64,000 bases of DNA from Vombatus ursinus (GCF_900497805.2 NW_020954570.1:7622354-7686353), one strand, 5' to 3'. Counted from the first letter of the stretch, positions 11,038 to 22,614 are shown. A program made the numbers and translations. Notes: generated by a model from the sequence alone, not told the origin.

Positions 11038-11403
11038 GGAACTATGACAGCCTCCTGTATCACAGATGTATGTGACATCTCAACCAAGAGGGCCTGCAAT
11101 ACTTGTCAAGCCGAGTATAGCAAAGAGCAGTCATAGATTCTTTGATCCACTTTAGAAATCCACATCCTCACTGGATTTAAACATGATTGTGAATGATACA
11201 ACATGAGCCCATACCCTTTCTGAAATGAGGGGATTTGTCTGCCTGTGTTACAAAAAGTCATCTCTAAAAGCTGAGTGTAGCTTAAGTTTGGGGCCTGGCC
11301 ACATTCAATCTACCTTTGCCTGAAATAAACTCTTCACATCATTTTCCTGAGCTTGCCTGATTATTAGGGGAAAGCCCTTAATGAAGATAATTTTCTTTCT
11401 TAA
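11038..11403 (+). mobile_element. LTR-like insertion inside L1
   Basis: L1 ORF2 is continuous up to 'ccaggaactat' and resumes at 'atatacaattacaag'. The 365 bases between are foreign and GC-richer. They begin TGACAG, end TTAACA and hold 'tgaaataaactcttc' near the 3' end, like a polyadenylation signal in a retroviral LTR. It fits a solo LTR fossil younger than the L1. The family is not recognised. Confidence 0.4.
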
Positions 11404-12736
11404 CATATACAATTACAAGGTACACTTTTCATACAAATAGATCTCAACAACTGGAGAAATGTTATTTGCTCATAGGCTGAGCCAATATAATAAAAATGAC
11501 AACTCTAAATTTATTTATTCAGTGCTGTACCAAACATTTATTTGGTAGTCTCAAATACAAAGAATTATTTTATAGAGCTAGAAAAAAAAACTAACAAAAT
11601 TCATCCAGAACAAAAAGTCAAGAATATCAAGGAAATCAATGGGGAAAAAATGAGAAGGAAGGCAACCTAGCAGTATGAGATCTCAAACTATATTACAAAA
11701 TGGCAATCATCAAAACAATCTTATGCTATAGAGTGGTGGAACAGTGGAACTGATAAGGTACACAATACACAGTCGTAAATGACCACAGTAATCTTGTGTT
11801 TGATAAACCTAAAGATCCAAGCTTTGGGGGCAAGACTTCTCCATTTGAAAAAATTTGCTGGGAAATCTAAAAAGCAGTTTGGCAGAAACTAGGCAAAGAC
11901 TAATGTCTCTTTGAAGATAAAGTCAAAATAGGTACATGATTTAGACATAAAGGGTGATTATAAGCAAATTAGGGGAGCATGGAAAAGTTTACCTATCAGG
12001 TCAATAGATAAGGGAAGCATTTATGACTAACAAGAGATAGAGAAGATCATGGGAAGTAAAATGTGTAAGTTTGATTACATGAAATTTAAAATGTACTGCA
12101 CAAATAAAACCAATGCACTCAAAATGAGAAAGAAAGAAACTGGGGGGAAATTTTTATAGCAAGTTTCTCTGATAAAGGCCTCATTTCTCAATTATATAGG
12201 GAACAGAGCCAAATTTATAAAAACAAATGAGCCCTTCCCCAACTGATGCAATGGTGAAAGGATATGAACAGGCAATTTTCAAAAAAAGAAATCAAAGCTA
12301 TTTGATCAAAACAGTCACACAGAAAAATGCTCTAAGTCTCTAATCATTAAAGAAATGCAAATTAAAATAGCCCTGAGGTGCCATCTCACACCCATCAAAC
12401 TGTCTAACATGACAGGAAAAAAGTGACAGATGGTGGAAGAGATGTGGAAAAACAAGAGACAGTAATGTATTGGTGGAGTTGTGAACTGGTCCATATCATT
12501 CTGGGAAACAATTTGGAACTATGCTCAAAGGGCTATAAAACTGTGTATACCTTTTGCCTAGCAATACCACTATTAGGTTTGTATCCCACAAAGATCAAAG
12601 AAAAAAGGAAAAAGACTTTACATACAGAAATATTTCTAGCAGCTCTTTTAGTGATGGCAAAATTGGAAATTGAGGAAATTTCCCATCAACTGCAGAACAG
12701 CTGAACAAGTTGTAGTATGTAAATGTGATGAAATTT

Positions 12737-12983
12737 GTTGTTCACTTGTTTCTATTGTGTCTAACTCTTTGTGACCCCATTTGGGATTTTCTTGGCAAAG
12801 ATACTGGAGTGGTTTGCCATTTCCTTCTCTAGCTCATTTTAGAGATGAGGAAACTGAGGCAAACAGGGTTAAGTGACTTGTCTAGGATCACACAGCTAGT
12901 GAGTGTCTGAGGCCAGATTTGAACTCAGGAAGATGAGTCTTCCTGTTTCCAGGCCAGGAGCTCTATTCACTGCAGCACCTAGA
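12737..12983 (-). mobile_element. Marsupial CORE-SINE inserted in L1
   Basis: It contains 'ttgttgttcacttgtttc', 'ctctttgtgaccccatttgg', 'actggagtggtttgccattt', 'gatgaggaaactgaggcaaa' and 'tcacacagctagtgagtgt', ending at 'cactgcagcacctag'. The plus-strand counterpart is at 41555-41795. The full length is present and the L1 continues on both sides. Confidence 0.88.
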
Positions 12984-13189
12984 AAGGATGAGGAGGATGG
13001 TTTCTGAAAAACCTAGGAAGAGCTATCTGAACTTATGCAAGGTGAAGTGAGTAGAGCCAGGAGAACACTGTATGTACACAGTCATAGCAATACTGCAGCA
13101 ATGATGTGAAAGACTTAGCTCCTGTGACAGTTCCAAAGGACTCATGAAGAAAAATACTTAATGGTGCCTTTTTAAAAAGTATACACAAA

Positions 13190-14340
13190 CTTACTTCTAA
13201 ATCCCCTTCACGCCAGAATTGTCAGCTAAAATTTAAAATGTCGGCCTTATTAACAAAATCAAGAAAACTAATGAAAAATATTTTACTTATAATTTCCTAT
13301 CTCCAAATAACATTTTTAACCAATCCTAAGAAATAAAATTCAATGCTGCTGCTGCCCCTCTGAGTTATTGTAAGAAAATTCAATTCTTGATCACTCATCC
13401 TTCCTTCAATGGCATTTTCTTAAGATTTACTCAGGAAAAGCAAAACTTTGTAAAAGCCAAATTCACTGATGCAGAGTATTAAAATGATTACTAAAGGAGA
13501 TTTCCTTTGAATTTCTAAAAAGAAACTCAACTTGAAATGTTTTCAAAAGCTGAAAAGTTAATTTACATGGCTATATATTCACTAAGGGTCAGAAAAGGGG
13601 AAGTGTTTATTTAATAGTTTTTCATTTCTTGTAAGACTTTTATTTTTTTTTTTTTTACTATTCATTCAAGTTCATAGTCCTATCTATATTGACAGCTTTT
13701 AAGATCTTATGATTTAGTGATTTTAATGGATTTTGATCTGCAATGATTATATGCAAACCTCAAAGTCAAGTAAGTGGAACTGTTCGAAGACAACAAAATA
13801 TGACTAAAATTCTTAAACACAGTTGAGTGTATATGTTTTATCCTAATGCTTAGCTTTAAGGTCTGACATAAATGTATGATCTTTGATTTTTAAAAGGAAG
13901 ATAGACAGAATTTTAGAGATAGAACAAATTGTCATACCAGAAATATTAATGTGTATATTATCTATTCCTTCATCTATGGTATACAAATTCAACTTTTGCA
14001 ATGCATAGTTTGCATAACCCATAATCACACAGCTCTAAATGATAGACATGGTTTCAAATTAAAATTGTCCCTAACATGGTGTACTTTATTTCGAGTATTA
14101 ACATCTGAAGAAGTATTTAACATCTGAAGAAGTGTCCTTAACTCCAACAAGCCTCACAGTTTTACATAACGTAACTTCAGAGAGTGGATACAGCATGTTT
14201 CATTTATCCAAGTGATACATCAAAAAGTCATATATAAGGAACCTAAGCTACGGTAGATCTCAGTGTAAGTACCAGAACTTAGACAAGATAGTATGTAAGT
14301 GTGCCTTCTCACACTGACAACAACAAAACAGAATCTGTCA
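13190..14340. other. Unassigned AT-rich stretch
   Basis: No gene or clear repeat. It has a T run near 13640 and a tandem duplication at 14099-14133 in which 'aacatctgaagaagt' occurs twice. Confidence 0.55.
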
Positions 14341-14344
14341 AGGA

Positions 14345-14640
14345 AGCTAGGTGGTGTCAAGAAGACCTGACAGGAAATGGGATCTTGGTGACTTAATAGT
14401 TGTGTGTAATCCTCAGAAAGTCACATAACCCCTAACTACCTCAGTTTTCTCATCTGTAAAGTGGAGGTAATAATAACACCTTCCTCTAAGGGTTGTTCAA
14501 TTCAATAAACATTTATTAAGCATTTACTATGTGCCAGACACTATGCAAAGTGCTGTTGTGAAAGATGAAACGTGATATTTGTAAAGCGCTTAGCAATACC
14601 TGGTACATAGTAGGTGCTTAATAAAATTCTTATTCCCTTG
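14345..14640 (+). repeat. MIR SINE split by a small L2 piece
   Basis: MIR runs from 'aggaagctaggtggtgtc' through 'cctcagttttctcatctg' to 'cctctaagggttgtt' and resumes at 'gttgtgaaagatgaaacgtg' with 'gtaaagcgcttagcaa' and 'acatagtaggtgcttaa'. Between them (about 14498-14555) lies 'aaacatttattaagcattta', the antisense L2 3' end. 'gttgt' occurs at both joins. Confidence 0.7.
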
Positions 14641-14644
14641 TTCT

Positions 14645-16780
14645 TGTGTGACATTTGGCAGTAACTAAGAGGTAATATTTTTTTTCAGTCATTGCTTTGT
14701 ATAAATTGAGTACCTTGAGACTAGTTAGTTAATGAAGAACCACCCTGGCAAATCACAAGGGCAATTTTCTCTTGCACAAACAAGTTACAAAGTTGTCTGT
14801 TAGTGAAAGTACAAAACAAGCTATATATCACAGTTTATACGTATCATACAGTGAAAAATTTACCCTTAAACTTAAGGAACTATTTGGCAAAAAATGCCCT
14901 AACAACTGAAATAACAGTTTTTCTAAACCAGACAGAAATGTACCGTTTGGGGAAAAACCAGTAAGAAAACCTATTATATCTTCACTCGTTGAGCCTTTAA
15001 AGAATATTGTGTTTAAAGAATATGGAATATGCTGCAGCTTACTTTCAATTCTCATCATATAAATACATCATTTGTATTCATTATAAAATATCTGAGGTCT
15101 CTTTCATATTATTAGAAAACTTTAGTGGTTCAATAAAATATGAATCACTATCACAAAATTGACAATATGCTTAGCTTGTTTTTCAGAGGAAGGATAGTTT
15201 CATTTGGTTTTATGTAATTAATACATATGTATATGTATATACACACATATATGCATTACCTCCAAATTCTAAAAAGGACTCTCAGTCTGTCTCTAAAATT
15301 GTCATATCTTAACTTCCCAGTGGGCTTAATTATTACATACAGAATTACAATTAAGTATCTGAGAGTGGATAAAAACAGAAAACTGCATTCAATTCTGAAA
15401 CATTCCAGGGCATTTTATCTGAACTGATGAGGAAAATGATGCCAAACAGTGATCTCCTCCAGCAAGCAATACTATGTGACATGTACCCTTTATCTATGAA
15501 TTATTTAATATTATCCATAATTACAACAGCATATTCATAAAAATGATCTTTTTTCAATTAATATGTTCTCACTGTCTTCTGAAATTTTCTATTCTTATAA
15601 TCAGTAAGTGAATACCTTCAAAAATGGTCATGTAAATCATTTAAATGAAATGAAGTTTATTAAGTATCATATTGTAATTTTTATATTTCTTTATAAAATG
15701 TGTTTTCTTACTGCTGAGAAATTATTGATAAAACATGTAATACAATCCTCCTTTGAACAATCTCAAATAACTTTATAAGCAACAGTAGTCAACAGGCATC
15801 CCTATTTTTAAGAAACAGAAATTAAAGCACTTACTCAAGATCACATGGAATGAGTAGATAATATAATTATTCAGAATAATAATAGCTAGTTATTTATTGA
15901 GTCTGGAGCAGTTTTCCTAATATCCTGTAACAAATATCTATTACATTCAAGCCACTGTAGGAAGTTCCATTTATGTATACTTTAACATTTATTAATATTA
16001 AGTCAAAAGACTTGAATGACAAATATAGTTATATTTTATTCAGAATATTAGAGCTGATCTGAGAATTGATGACAAGAACATAACTACACTGGTATATTTC
16101 AGGAGAAGGTGCGACCTAACTGTAAATCATTCCATCTTGTTTACGTAAACTTCTTTGTGCCCAGGGCTCTATTAGTACAAATTTCCAACGTATGGTCCTG
16201 ATAAACTGTCATCATTCATGCATGTCCACCTTTATATTTATGTACCAGGATTCTGATAAGAGGTTTAATCTTATGAATAAGGAACTACAGAATTTTATAA
16301 AGAAATCTCTTCTAGAAATGAATAAAATAAAGCTAATCTCTTTAAAGGTAAAAACCAGTGCTCAATATACAGACTATCTCTACGCCAAAAATAGAGCTTT
16401 TTAAAATGTAAAGATAAAATTGTTTTCCAAAGTTTTACAAGTTTAAAGAAGCAAAACATTTTAAATCCCTTTAAGTAGCATGAATTTTTTCTGAGTCACA
16501 AATTCATAGTTTTAAAAAGATATGATATTTGTTTGCAATTTTGGAAGGTTAAGGAGATTAAAAAATGTAAATGATCACTATAATACAAAAATATTCTATC
16601 TGCTTTCTTGAAAATAGCAACCTATGATTAGGCAACCATGTATGTGGCAACTTACATAAGCATGAAAAGTCCATATCTGAAGTAGTAGTGGACTGATTTT
16701 TTTATGAGAAAACATTAAATAATTAGCTTATGCACAATTATTACGAAATAGGGTAATGTTATTATGTAGGAGCAGAGCCA
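14645..16780. other. Unassigned, repeat-poor AT-rich stretch
   Basis: No repeat family or gene recognised over 2.1 kb, apart from a (TA)/(CA) tract near 15220-15255. Open frames of 66-76 codons (14828-15058 minus, 15227-15427 plus, 16192-16404 plus) have no motifs. Confidence 0.5.
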
Positions 16781-16784
16781 TCCC

Positions 16785-17130
16785 TAAGGGCATACATAAG
16801 GTGATTGGAGGGGTACCACAAGGTATCTGGCAGTGTGCTGAAAATGATATTGCATTAGCAAATCATCACTCTGGATGTTTGCCTTGAGGGGATGACTTAG
16901 AGAGAAAATTCTGATGGGGGCTTAGGGGGCGGTCATGCAGCAGCAACATATCCAAGATGGCCAGTCAGAACCAGGTGCATTAATCAAGAAAGGCAGAGGG
17001 GAGCCTGGACATCAAGGAAACATGAGAAATGGACTGATCAACAGAAGGTAGATGTTGGACAACGGGGATGATGCAGAGAGGACAAAAGGGTGCCCCCAAA
17101 GGAGGGAAGAGTAACAAACTTTCTCCCATC
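16785..17130. other. GC-richer block of unknown identity
   Basis: About 350 bases from 'gccatccctaagggcata' to 'gggtgcccccaaaggaggg' are richer in GC than both flanks, with sharp edges. No open frame of length, SINE head, A tail or TIR was seen. It is probably an old insertion of an unrecognised family. Confidence 0.35.
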
Positions 17131-17134
17131 TTCC

Positions 17135-17895
17135 TTCAAAACTTTTTATTTACTTCCTTTAGAACTGTGCATAGGACATTAAGATAAAAGTTACCAAGTA
17201 TTCACCATGTATAAAATTGAAAACTTCTGTCTGTTCTGTCATCAACTACTCTTTTCACATGCAGTACTTCAATTCCATGGACTCAGAAGTATGGAGAGGT
17301 CATATAGTCTACTGGCAAATCTCTAAGCAGAAATGAACAGCTATAATGTGAACAAATCGCCCAACTTTAAACTACCACCTAAAACTCTAAGATGATCATT
17401 TGGTCAAAATTAGCCAAATACATGATGTATAGGAGGTCAAGCACATATCTGACACAACATTTTTAAACTGGCTGATTGTACGCTATAGAGATCATAACTT
17501 GAACCCACACAACTATACAGGGAAAAAAAATACAGTTTGCTTCTTAAACTACAAAAGAAAATCACATAGGGAAAGTATTGATATAAAGTTTTGAACTCTT
17601 GAGTACTTCTGCTCATTTTCATTTTGAATAAACTAGCCACAAACTTTAAAAATATACATCTTAAATGGAACTTTCTAAAGTTTCTGAGAAAAAATTTAAT
17701 AAGTGTGACTTAACATTTTCACACCAAAGGAGTAAAAATAGATTATAAATTCTCCTTCTTAACAATTAGTTACAATATTGAATGCAATGAAGTATCAGAT
17801 CAGAAGACAGAGGTCTAAGAATTACCCTAGGTCACTCTACTTGGTAGCCCTCAACATCTATTTAATGTTTATATTTCCTCTGACAAGTAAATGTA
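17135..17895. other. Unassigned AT-rich stretch
   Basis: Nothing recognised. A 67-codon minus-strand frame at 17437-17640 has no motif. Confidence 0.5.
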
Positions 17896-17897
17896 TG

Positions 17898-17928
17898 GGG
17901 GCAGCTAGGTGGTGCAGTAGATAGAGCT
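17898..17928 (+). repeat. WSINE1-like SINE head only
   Basis: 'gggggcagctaggtggtgca' followed by 'gtagatagagct' is the tRNA-like head. It ends abruptly in A-rich sequence, so the body is missing. Confidence 0.7.
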
Positions 17929-18009
17929 GAAACAAAAACAAATGTCTATAAAACAAGTGAATGTGCTACTTCATTGAAACTCTACTGACATAGATAAATA
18001 GCTAGTGGG

Positions 18010-18243
18010 TATACCACATTTTAAGACTTGCAAAGCACTTTACAAATATCTCATTTTATCCTCTTACAACCCGAGGAGGAAGGTACTATTTTTATCCTCA
18101 TTTTCTAGATGAAGAAACTGAGGAACAGAGATGTTAAATGACTTGCCCAGGGTCACACGGCTAGTAAATATCTAAGGCCAGATTTGATTTGGATCTTCCT
18201 GACTCCCAGTCCAATGCTTTATCTACTACATTATCTACTTGCC
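18010..18243 (-). mobile_element. MIR-type CORE-SINE, near full length
   Basis: Order: 'gcaaagcactttacaaatat', 'ttatcctcattttctagatg', 'aagaaactgagg', 'gacttgcccagggtcacacg', 'cttcctgactcccag', ending 'ctactacattatctacttgc'. This is the marsupial version of MIR read in reverse. Confidence 0.85.
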
Positions 18244-18479
18244 ATGTATAGGAGGAATACACAGGGACACTTTTGCCCAATAACATCACCTAAACACACA
18301 ATTTTAAGAGTTGAAGAGGTTATCATGAAAAAGGTTCATGAAACTAGGCAAATGAAAGCATAGCTGATGTTCAAAAGATTAATTACTATAAGTTGATTTT
18401 TAAAAAATTCCTTTAGTCATTTTTACCATTTAGAAACACTTTCCATTCCTATTAAATTCCTTGTTACTTGGCATTATAG

Positions 18480-18640
18480 CAACAAAGCAATGTGTAGCTA
18501 CTGAAAGTTTTTAGAAAGAAATGATGTAATCAAAATTATCCTTTAGGAAGATGACTTACTGCAATAGCTAGGTGAACTGGAGGGAGCTGTAACCTTAGAA
18601 AACATAATAATCCAGACATGAAAAGATTTCTGATTTAGTA
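18480..18640 (-). repeat. L2 fragment, antisense
   Basis: 'gaaatgatgtaatcaaaatt', 'ctgcaatagctaggtgaact' and 'aatccaga' correspond, in reverse, to the L2 stretch around 'cacctggactattgcaatag'. Confidence 0.5.
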
Positions 18641-18644
18641 TCTA

Positions 18645-19612
18645 TAAACCTAATTTTCTATAATTCAAATATGAAGTTCCTTCTGTAATAATGCAAAAGT
18701 ATGCTTAATGCATGAAAAATAATCAAGAAAATCTAAGAAATGAAGAAAATCAAGAAAAAGTTAACACAAAACAATAATGCCATAGAGGTCTATAATGACT
18801 TTAAGAATGTTGCTTTCCTTTTTTGCTTCCATAGAGTAAGCACTTATGCAACATCAAATGAATTCTTTGACTTTAGATTTATTCATTCTGGGATAAATAT
18901 AGACAGTCCTAAAAAATTTATGAAGAGATACAGACTCCCAAAATGGGCATTTTGGTAAATTTTGTTTTACTATTACATTCACAGGAAAGACATGGGGGAG
19001 GGGGGAAGGGCTCTATTAACTTCTATAATTAATTTCCAACAGTCAGAACTAGCTGAAGAAATTTGTTCGTAGGTCCTTTGATGCGCATGTTTCCAAATAA
19101 AAAGGATAAAACTATGTCACCCTTGCATCAACCACTTGTTTCAGGGTATGGTGAAAAGAAGGGCTATTCAAGAACCTCTTTAGAACTTTGTTTTAAATAT
19201 TTGATTATAAATGGACTACCCCAGCTGGAAGACAAAGAAATTCAATGTGTGTACACAGATCTAATATCTACTTGCCAAGATTTAATTTCCAAAAGGACAC
19301 AGGGCCTTCTCATTGAACAATGTCTATGTTTAACTCATCATATTGGGATGGGGGTTGTGCCAGCACATTGAAGTCTTTCGATGTTCTACTATTCATGACG
19401 ACACACATCAACATTCTCTGATTCTTGCCAAGGATCAGACAGAGCTCATTCACTATAAATGCAATATTGAGCCCAATCAAACAAATTCAAGGAAAACATG
19501 AACAAGTATTTTGTATGCAGAATCTAGCTTCTGGTAGGGTGTATTAATATAGCACTGTTCCCAGCTAATACCTCTCATTTAGAAAATACCTTTTGAAGTA
19601 AACTAAGTTACC
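18645..19612. other. Unassigned stretch
   Basis: Nothing recognised. A 102-codon plus-strand frame at 19063-19371 has no signal peptide, membrane segment or known motif and is probably chance. Confidence 0.5.
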
Positions 19613-19613
19613 T

Positions 19614-19689
19614 CCCTTCTGAATTTTTATTTTTGGGTGAAGCAATTGGGGTTAAGTGACCTGCCCACAGTCATCCTTCTGAATTTTAA
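19614..19689 (-). mobile_element. 5'-truncated SINE with target-site duplication
   Basis: Only about 45 bases of the SINE 3' end remain (about 19629-19674: 'ggggttaagtgacctgccc' with the tail seen as 'atttttgggtgaagcaa'). 'ccttctgaatttt' flanks it on both sides. It is a short but well delimited insertion. Confidence 0.8.
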
Positions 19690-20725
19690 TATGAACTAAT
19701 TAAAATTAGAAAATGTTTATAATTAATGACTTTAAAATGTGCTTTATACAAATAATTTTCTAAGTCAATTTTTTACTTAAGTGTTACATGAGTAGGTAAG
19801 TTGGATAACTTTTTTATTATCATTTTAATTAGTTAAAAAGTATACATTTTGTCCCAACTGTCTTAAAACAATATGAGTTAATGCCCAAAGTATATCACTT
19901 AAATTTGGAGAAGAAACCATAATCATAACAATAAAAAACAAATGATTCTTGGAGGTTACTTAATGGAGAACTGTGTGCAGGGGCCCCATGTGACCCTATC
20001 ATGTTTTCACTTCTGAATTAGTGCACTTGATGCTGTGAGGACTCAGAACTCCTTGCAGTGAAGTGAACTGTATAAATTCTTAGACAATTTTTTTCCCCTT
20101 GACTGAAGAAACCAGAATTAAATGTAGCTTTTCTTGGTAGATGAAAAACTATGAGTTTTTCATCTCTTAAGAGGAAAAATAGTGGAGAAGGAAAGAGACA
20201 GGGGATGTCTGTCATGGGGTGAAAAAAAAGACAAAAAGACTACTTACATACATTTTTAGAAGTGTTTGTAGAAACACATTCCTTTCTTTGCCTGATACTG
20301 AAGTGAAAAAAAGTTTTTTTCATGCAAAATGTATCAGTTCTAAAATACTACCTTTTCCTATTCCCAAATATTTTTTTTCTTTGAAACAAAGATGAAAACT
20401 TACAAGCTAGCCATAAAATTGTTTCTAAAAGTGGGCTTAAAATTTTGGAATGAAAGAGGAAACCTTTAACTTTCGGGTTGTAGGATTACAAAGAGTAAAA
20501 AGGAAGTGAAGATGAGGAAGCACTACTTTTTAAAAATTTGTGAATTTGACAAACATTGACAGACATGAACATTCCAAGATAAAGAGAACAGAAAAGATTA
20601 AATAGGAAACTACGAATCTCTATTATTATAGGCTTTCTTTTTGAAAGTATGTTTTAAATTTAACAAAGCAGTGTCAGTCTTATCCTGGTTTACCTTTGTC
20701 CCCTTCTAAACCTCCTTGTATTCTC
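19690..20725. other. Unassigned AT-rich stretch
   Basis: No repeat family or gene recognised. Confidence 0.5.
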
Positions 20726-20729
20726 TTCT

Positions 20730-21590
20730 ATCTATTTTTAAATGTTTCATTGACACTCTTTAACTTTACTTCTCATAACTCTCCTCTAACCAAATAAAAG
20801 CCCTTCCTTGTAATAGATAAGTTTAATCAAGTAAAACAAATTCCCACATTGGTCGGGGGTGGTGTGGGAGGGGGGTAATCTGAAAATATGTTTCATTTCC
20901 CATCTACTATCCATCACCTCTCTACTAAGAAGTGAGAAGAATCAACATTTTTAAAAAATGTGCTTTATTAATGCTTTTTGTTTTTGTATTACAATCATTT
21001 CTGGAAAAGATACTCCTCCCAGCTTCTAGTAGAAAGCCTCCTTTGAAACAAATAAAAATAATCAAGTAAAAAAAAAAACCTTATAGTTACTACATCTGAT
21101 CATATAAGCAACATTCTGTATATGTTTTCCCATTGCCTCTGTGTCTTCAGAAGGCAAGAACATTTTGGGGAGATAGCACTGGTTTTTCGATTATTCAGAG
21201 TTTGAACTCCTTTCAGTGACTTATTCACAGTATTGTCATTTTGGTTCTGTTTATTTCACTCTATCAGCTCTTCCAAATCTTCCCCATGGTTCTCTGAATT
21301 CTTCTATCTGTCATTTCTTACTATATGCTAATATTTTATGGCATTCTTTACCACAGTTTCCAGGTCTTTGTTAGCACAGCGTGCTGAAATGAACACATTT
21401 GTTTATATTGGACCTTCATTTTTATCTTTGACTTAACTAGGCCAAAAGGAAATAGTGGAAACAGAAGGTTTTAAAGGGCATTAACAGTTTAGTGACTGTT
21501 CTTGAATAATTCCAAAATGCTATCCAGAATGACCACTCCACCAAAAATCTATCAGCGTGCCTTTCTTGTCAAAGGGTCTCCAAACCCAGT
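20730..21590 (-). mobile_element. Old marsupial L1, 3' end, antisense
   Basis: 'agtaaaacaaattcccacat', 'ccatcacctctctac' and, further on, 'attcttctatctgtcatttc', 'tttgttagcacagcgtgctg', 'gggcattaacagtttagtga' and 'ccactccaccaaaaatct' are the reverse of the L1 3' UTR and ORF2 C-terminus. A related piece lies at 36850-37640. Strongly diverged and 5'-truncated. Confidence 0.6.
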
Positions 21591-21632
21591 GTTCTTGTTT
21601 TTTGTCATTTTTTTTGGCCATTTTGAAGCATT

Positions 21633-21656
21633 CCCCCCCCCCCCCCCCCCCCCCCC
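21633..21656. repeat. Homopolymer of 24 C
   Basis: The run abuts the 3' end of the 7SL pseudogene, so on the transcript strand it reads as 24 G where an A tail would be expected. Confidence 0.9.
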
Positions 21657-21658
21657 AC

Positions 21659-21952
21659 TGGGTCTTCCTCTCTTGCCAAGGCTAGAAGTGAAATAGCAGC
21701 TCATAGCTCTGATCCCATTACTGCCTGGCCCAGAAGTGTTGATTTGTTCCATATCTGACCTGAGCTGGATCACACTGCACTACTTTTAGGCAGCCTGGTG
21801 CCCCATTTTCTCCCCACCTCTCCACCAAAATGGTGTTGGGCTCAAGCTGAAACCCAATTGGCTTGGTTTCCTGAAGCTGAAAACTCATTAAACATTCCTG
21901 GACAGGAATTATAGCAGGAATTACAGACATGTGCCACTGTGCCTGTGGTGGC
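21659..21952 (-). pseudogene. RN7SL (pseudogene): 7SL (signal recognition particle RNA) pseudogene, near full length
   Basis: Read on the minus strand, the 294 bases follow 7SL RNA from end to end. The 5' part has 'cagtggcacatgtctgtaat', like the Alu-domain start. The middle has 'gccaattgggtttcagctt', 'caccattttggtg' and 'gcaccaggctgcctaa', where 7SL has gccgatcgggtgtccgc, caatatggtg and accaccaggttgcctaa. Then come 'cagctcaggtcagatatgg' (7SL: ggcccaggtcggaaacgg) and 'gcagtaatgggatcag' (7SL: tcagtagtgggatcg). It ends 'gcaagagaggaagaccc'. Divergence is heavy and the paired stems are disturbed, so this is a retrotransposed copy, not the working gene. 'gcatt' borders both sides but is too short to prove a target duplication. 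7SL-derived SINEs are known from primates, rodents and tree shrews, not marsupials, so a single pseudogene is the simplest reading. Confidence 0.85.
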
Positions 21953-21954
21953 AT

Positions 21955-22275
21955 TTTCTTTTTCTACAGTCTCATGGAAGGACAAATAAGCATAAACTGC
22001 TGCAGTCATCTGGGTAACTAATAGGGAAGAGCTTCTTGATAGAAATTTTAAATGCTAAAATACCTTAGAAAACTAAATCTTAGAATTCTTTAAAATGAAA
22101 ATAGCAAATCTCCTGGGATGGGTTTCCTGCTATATACACTGTCCTACTTCTGCTTTCAGTAAATATGTTTTGATTTTCTCAAGTTAAGCAGTTATTTTAA
22201 AACACTTCATCCTAAAAATTCTAAAATAGAGTATTTCAGTGGTTACAAATCATGGCTCTGTCTTAATATATGTTA
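21955..22275. other. Unassigned stretch
   Basis: Nothing recognised. Confidence 0.5.
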
Positions 22276-22279
22276 ACTA

Positions 22280-22395
22280 TATTAAGTCATTTCATGGAAC
22301 CCTTTGGAAACTCCAGTTCCTCATCTGTGAAAATGAAAGGGTTGGAGTAGTCTTTAAAATCCCTTCTAGTTCTAAATCCTCTGAAATTATGATTT
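22280..22395 (+). repeat. MIR-type 3' fragment
   Basis: 'agttcctcatctgtgaaaat', 'gggttggagtagtct' and 'cccttctagttctaaatcct' are in the order of the marsupial MIR 3' part. Confidence 0.75.
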
Positions 22396-22614
22396 TTATT
22401 GCAATCACATGAATTTTTGAAATATATGCCACTCCCCACTTTTGCAAACTCTTGTTGAGGAAGTTACTCTGCCTTTATTAAAGCTCCTGCACAATGTCAT
22501 ATGTTACATGGAATATTTATGTTCATTGGAGAAATTAACTTTTTCTTACCTCTAACACAAAATCAGGGATGGGATTTAAATCTAAGGCTCCAAATATTGT
22601 TCCTTTTTCCGATG

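Larger units (their letters stand above)
10212..13165 (+). mobile_element. L1 LINE with inverted 5' part, 5'-truncated, ORF2 region
   Basis: From about 10437 the plus strand follows L1 ORF2 from the reverse-transcriptase core ('cttttgacaaaatacaac', then FFADDMM at 10821-10841) through the C-terminal domain ('taataaaaatgacaactcta', 'ggtacatgatttagacataa', 'tggtggagttgtgaactgg') to the start of the 3' UTR near 13165. The first 225 bases (10212-10436) match the endonuclease end of ORF2 on the opposite strand. About 1 kb of ORF2 between the two is missing. This is the product expected from twin priming. The frame is decayed throughout. Later insertions lie at 11038-11403 and 12737-12983. Confidence 0.85.

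Noticed and set aside
19063-19371. 102-codon frame as a gene
   Set aside because: No motif or supporting context. Probably chance.
21502-21696. Proline-rich protein from the C tract
   Set aside because: The proline run is only the translation of the 24-C homopolymer.
21659-21952. Functional 7SL RNA gene or Alu-like SINE
   Set aside because: Too diverged from 7SL over its whole length for a working gene. Alu-like dimer or truncated-monomer structure is absent.
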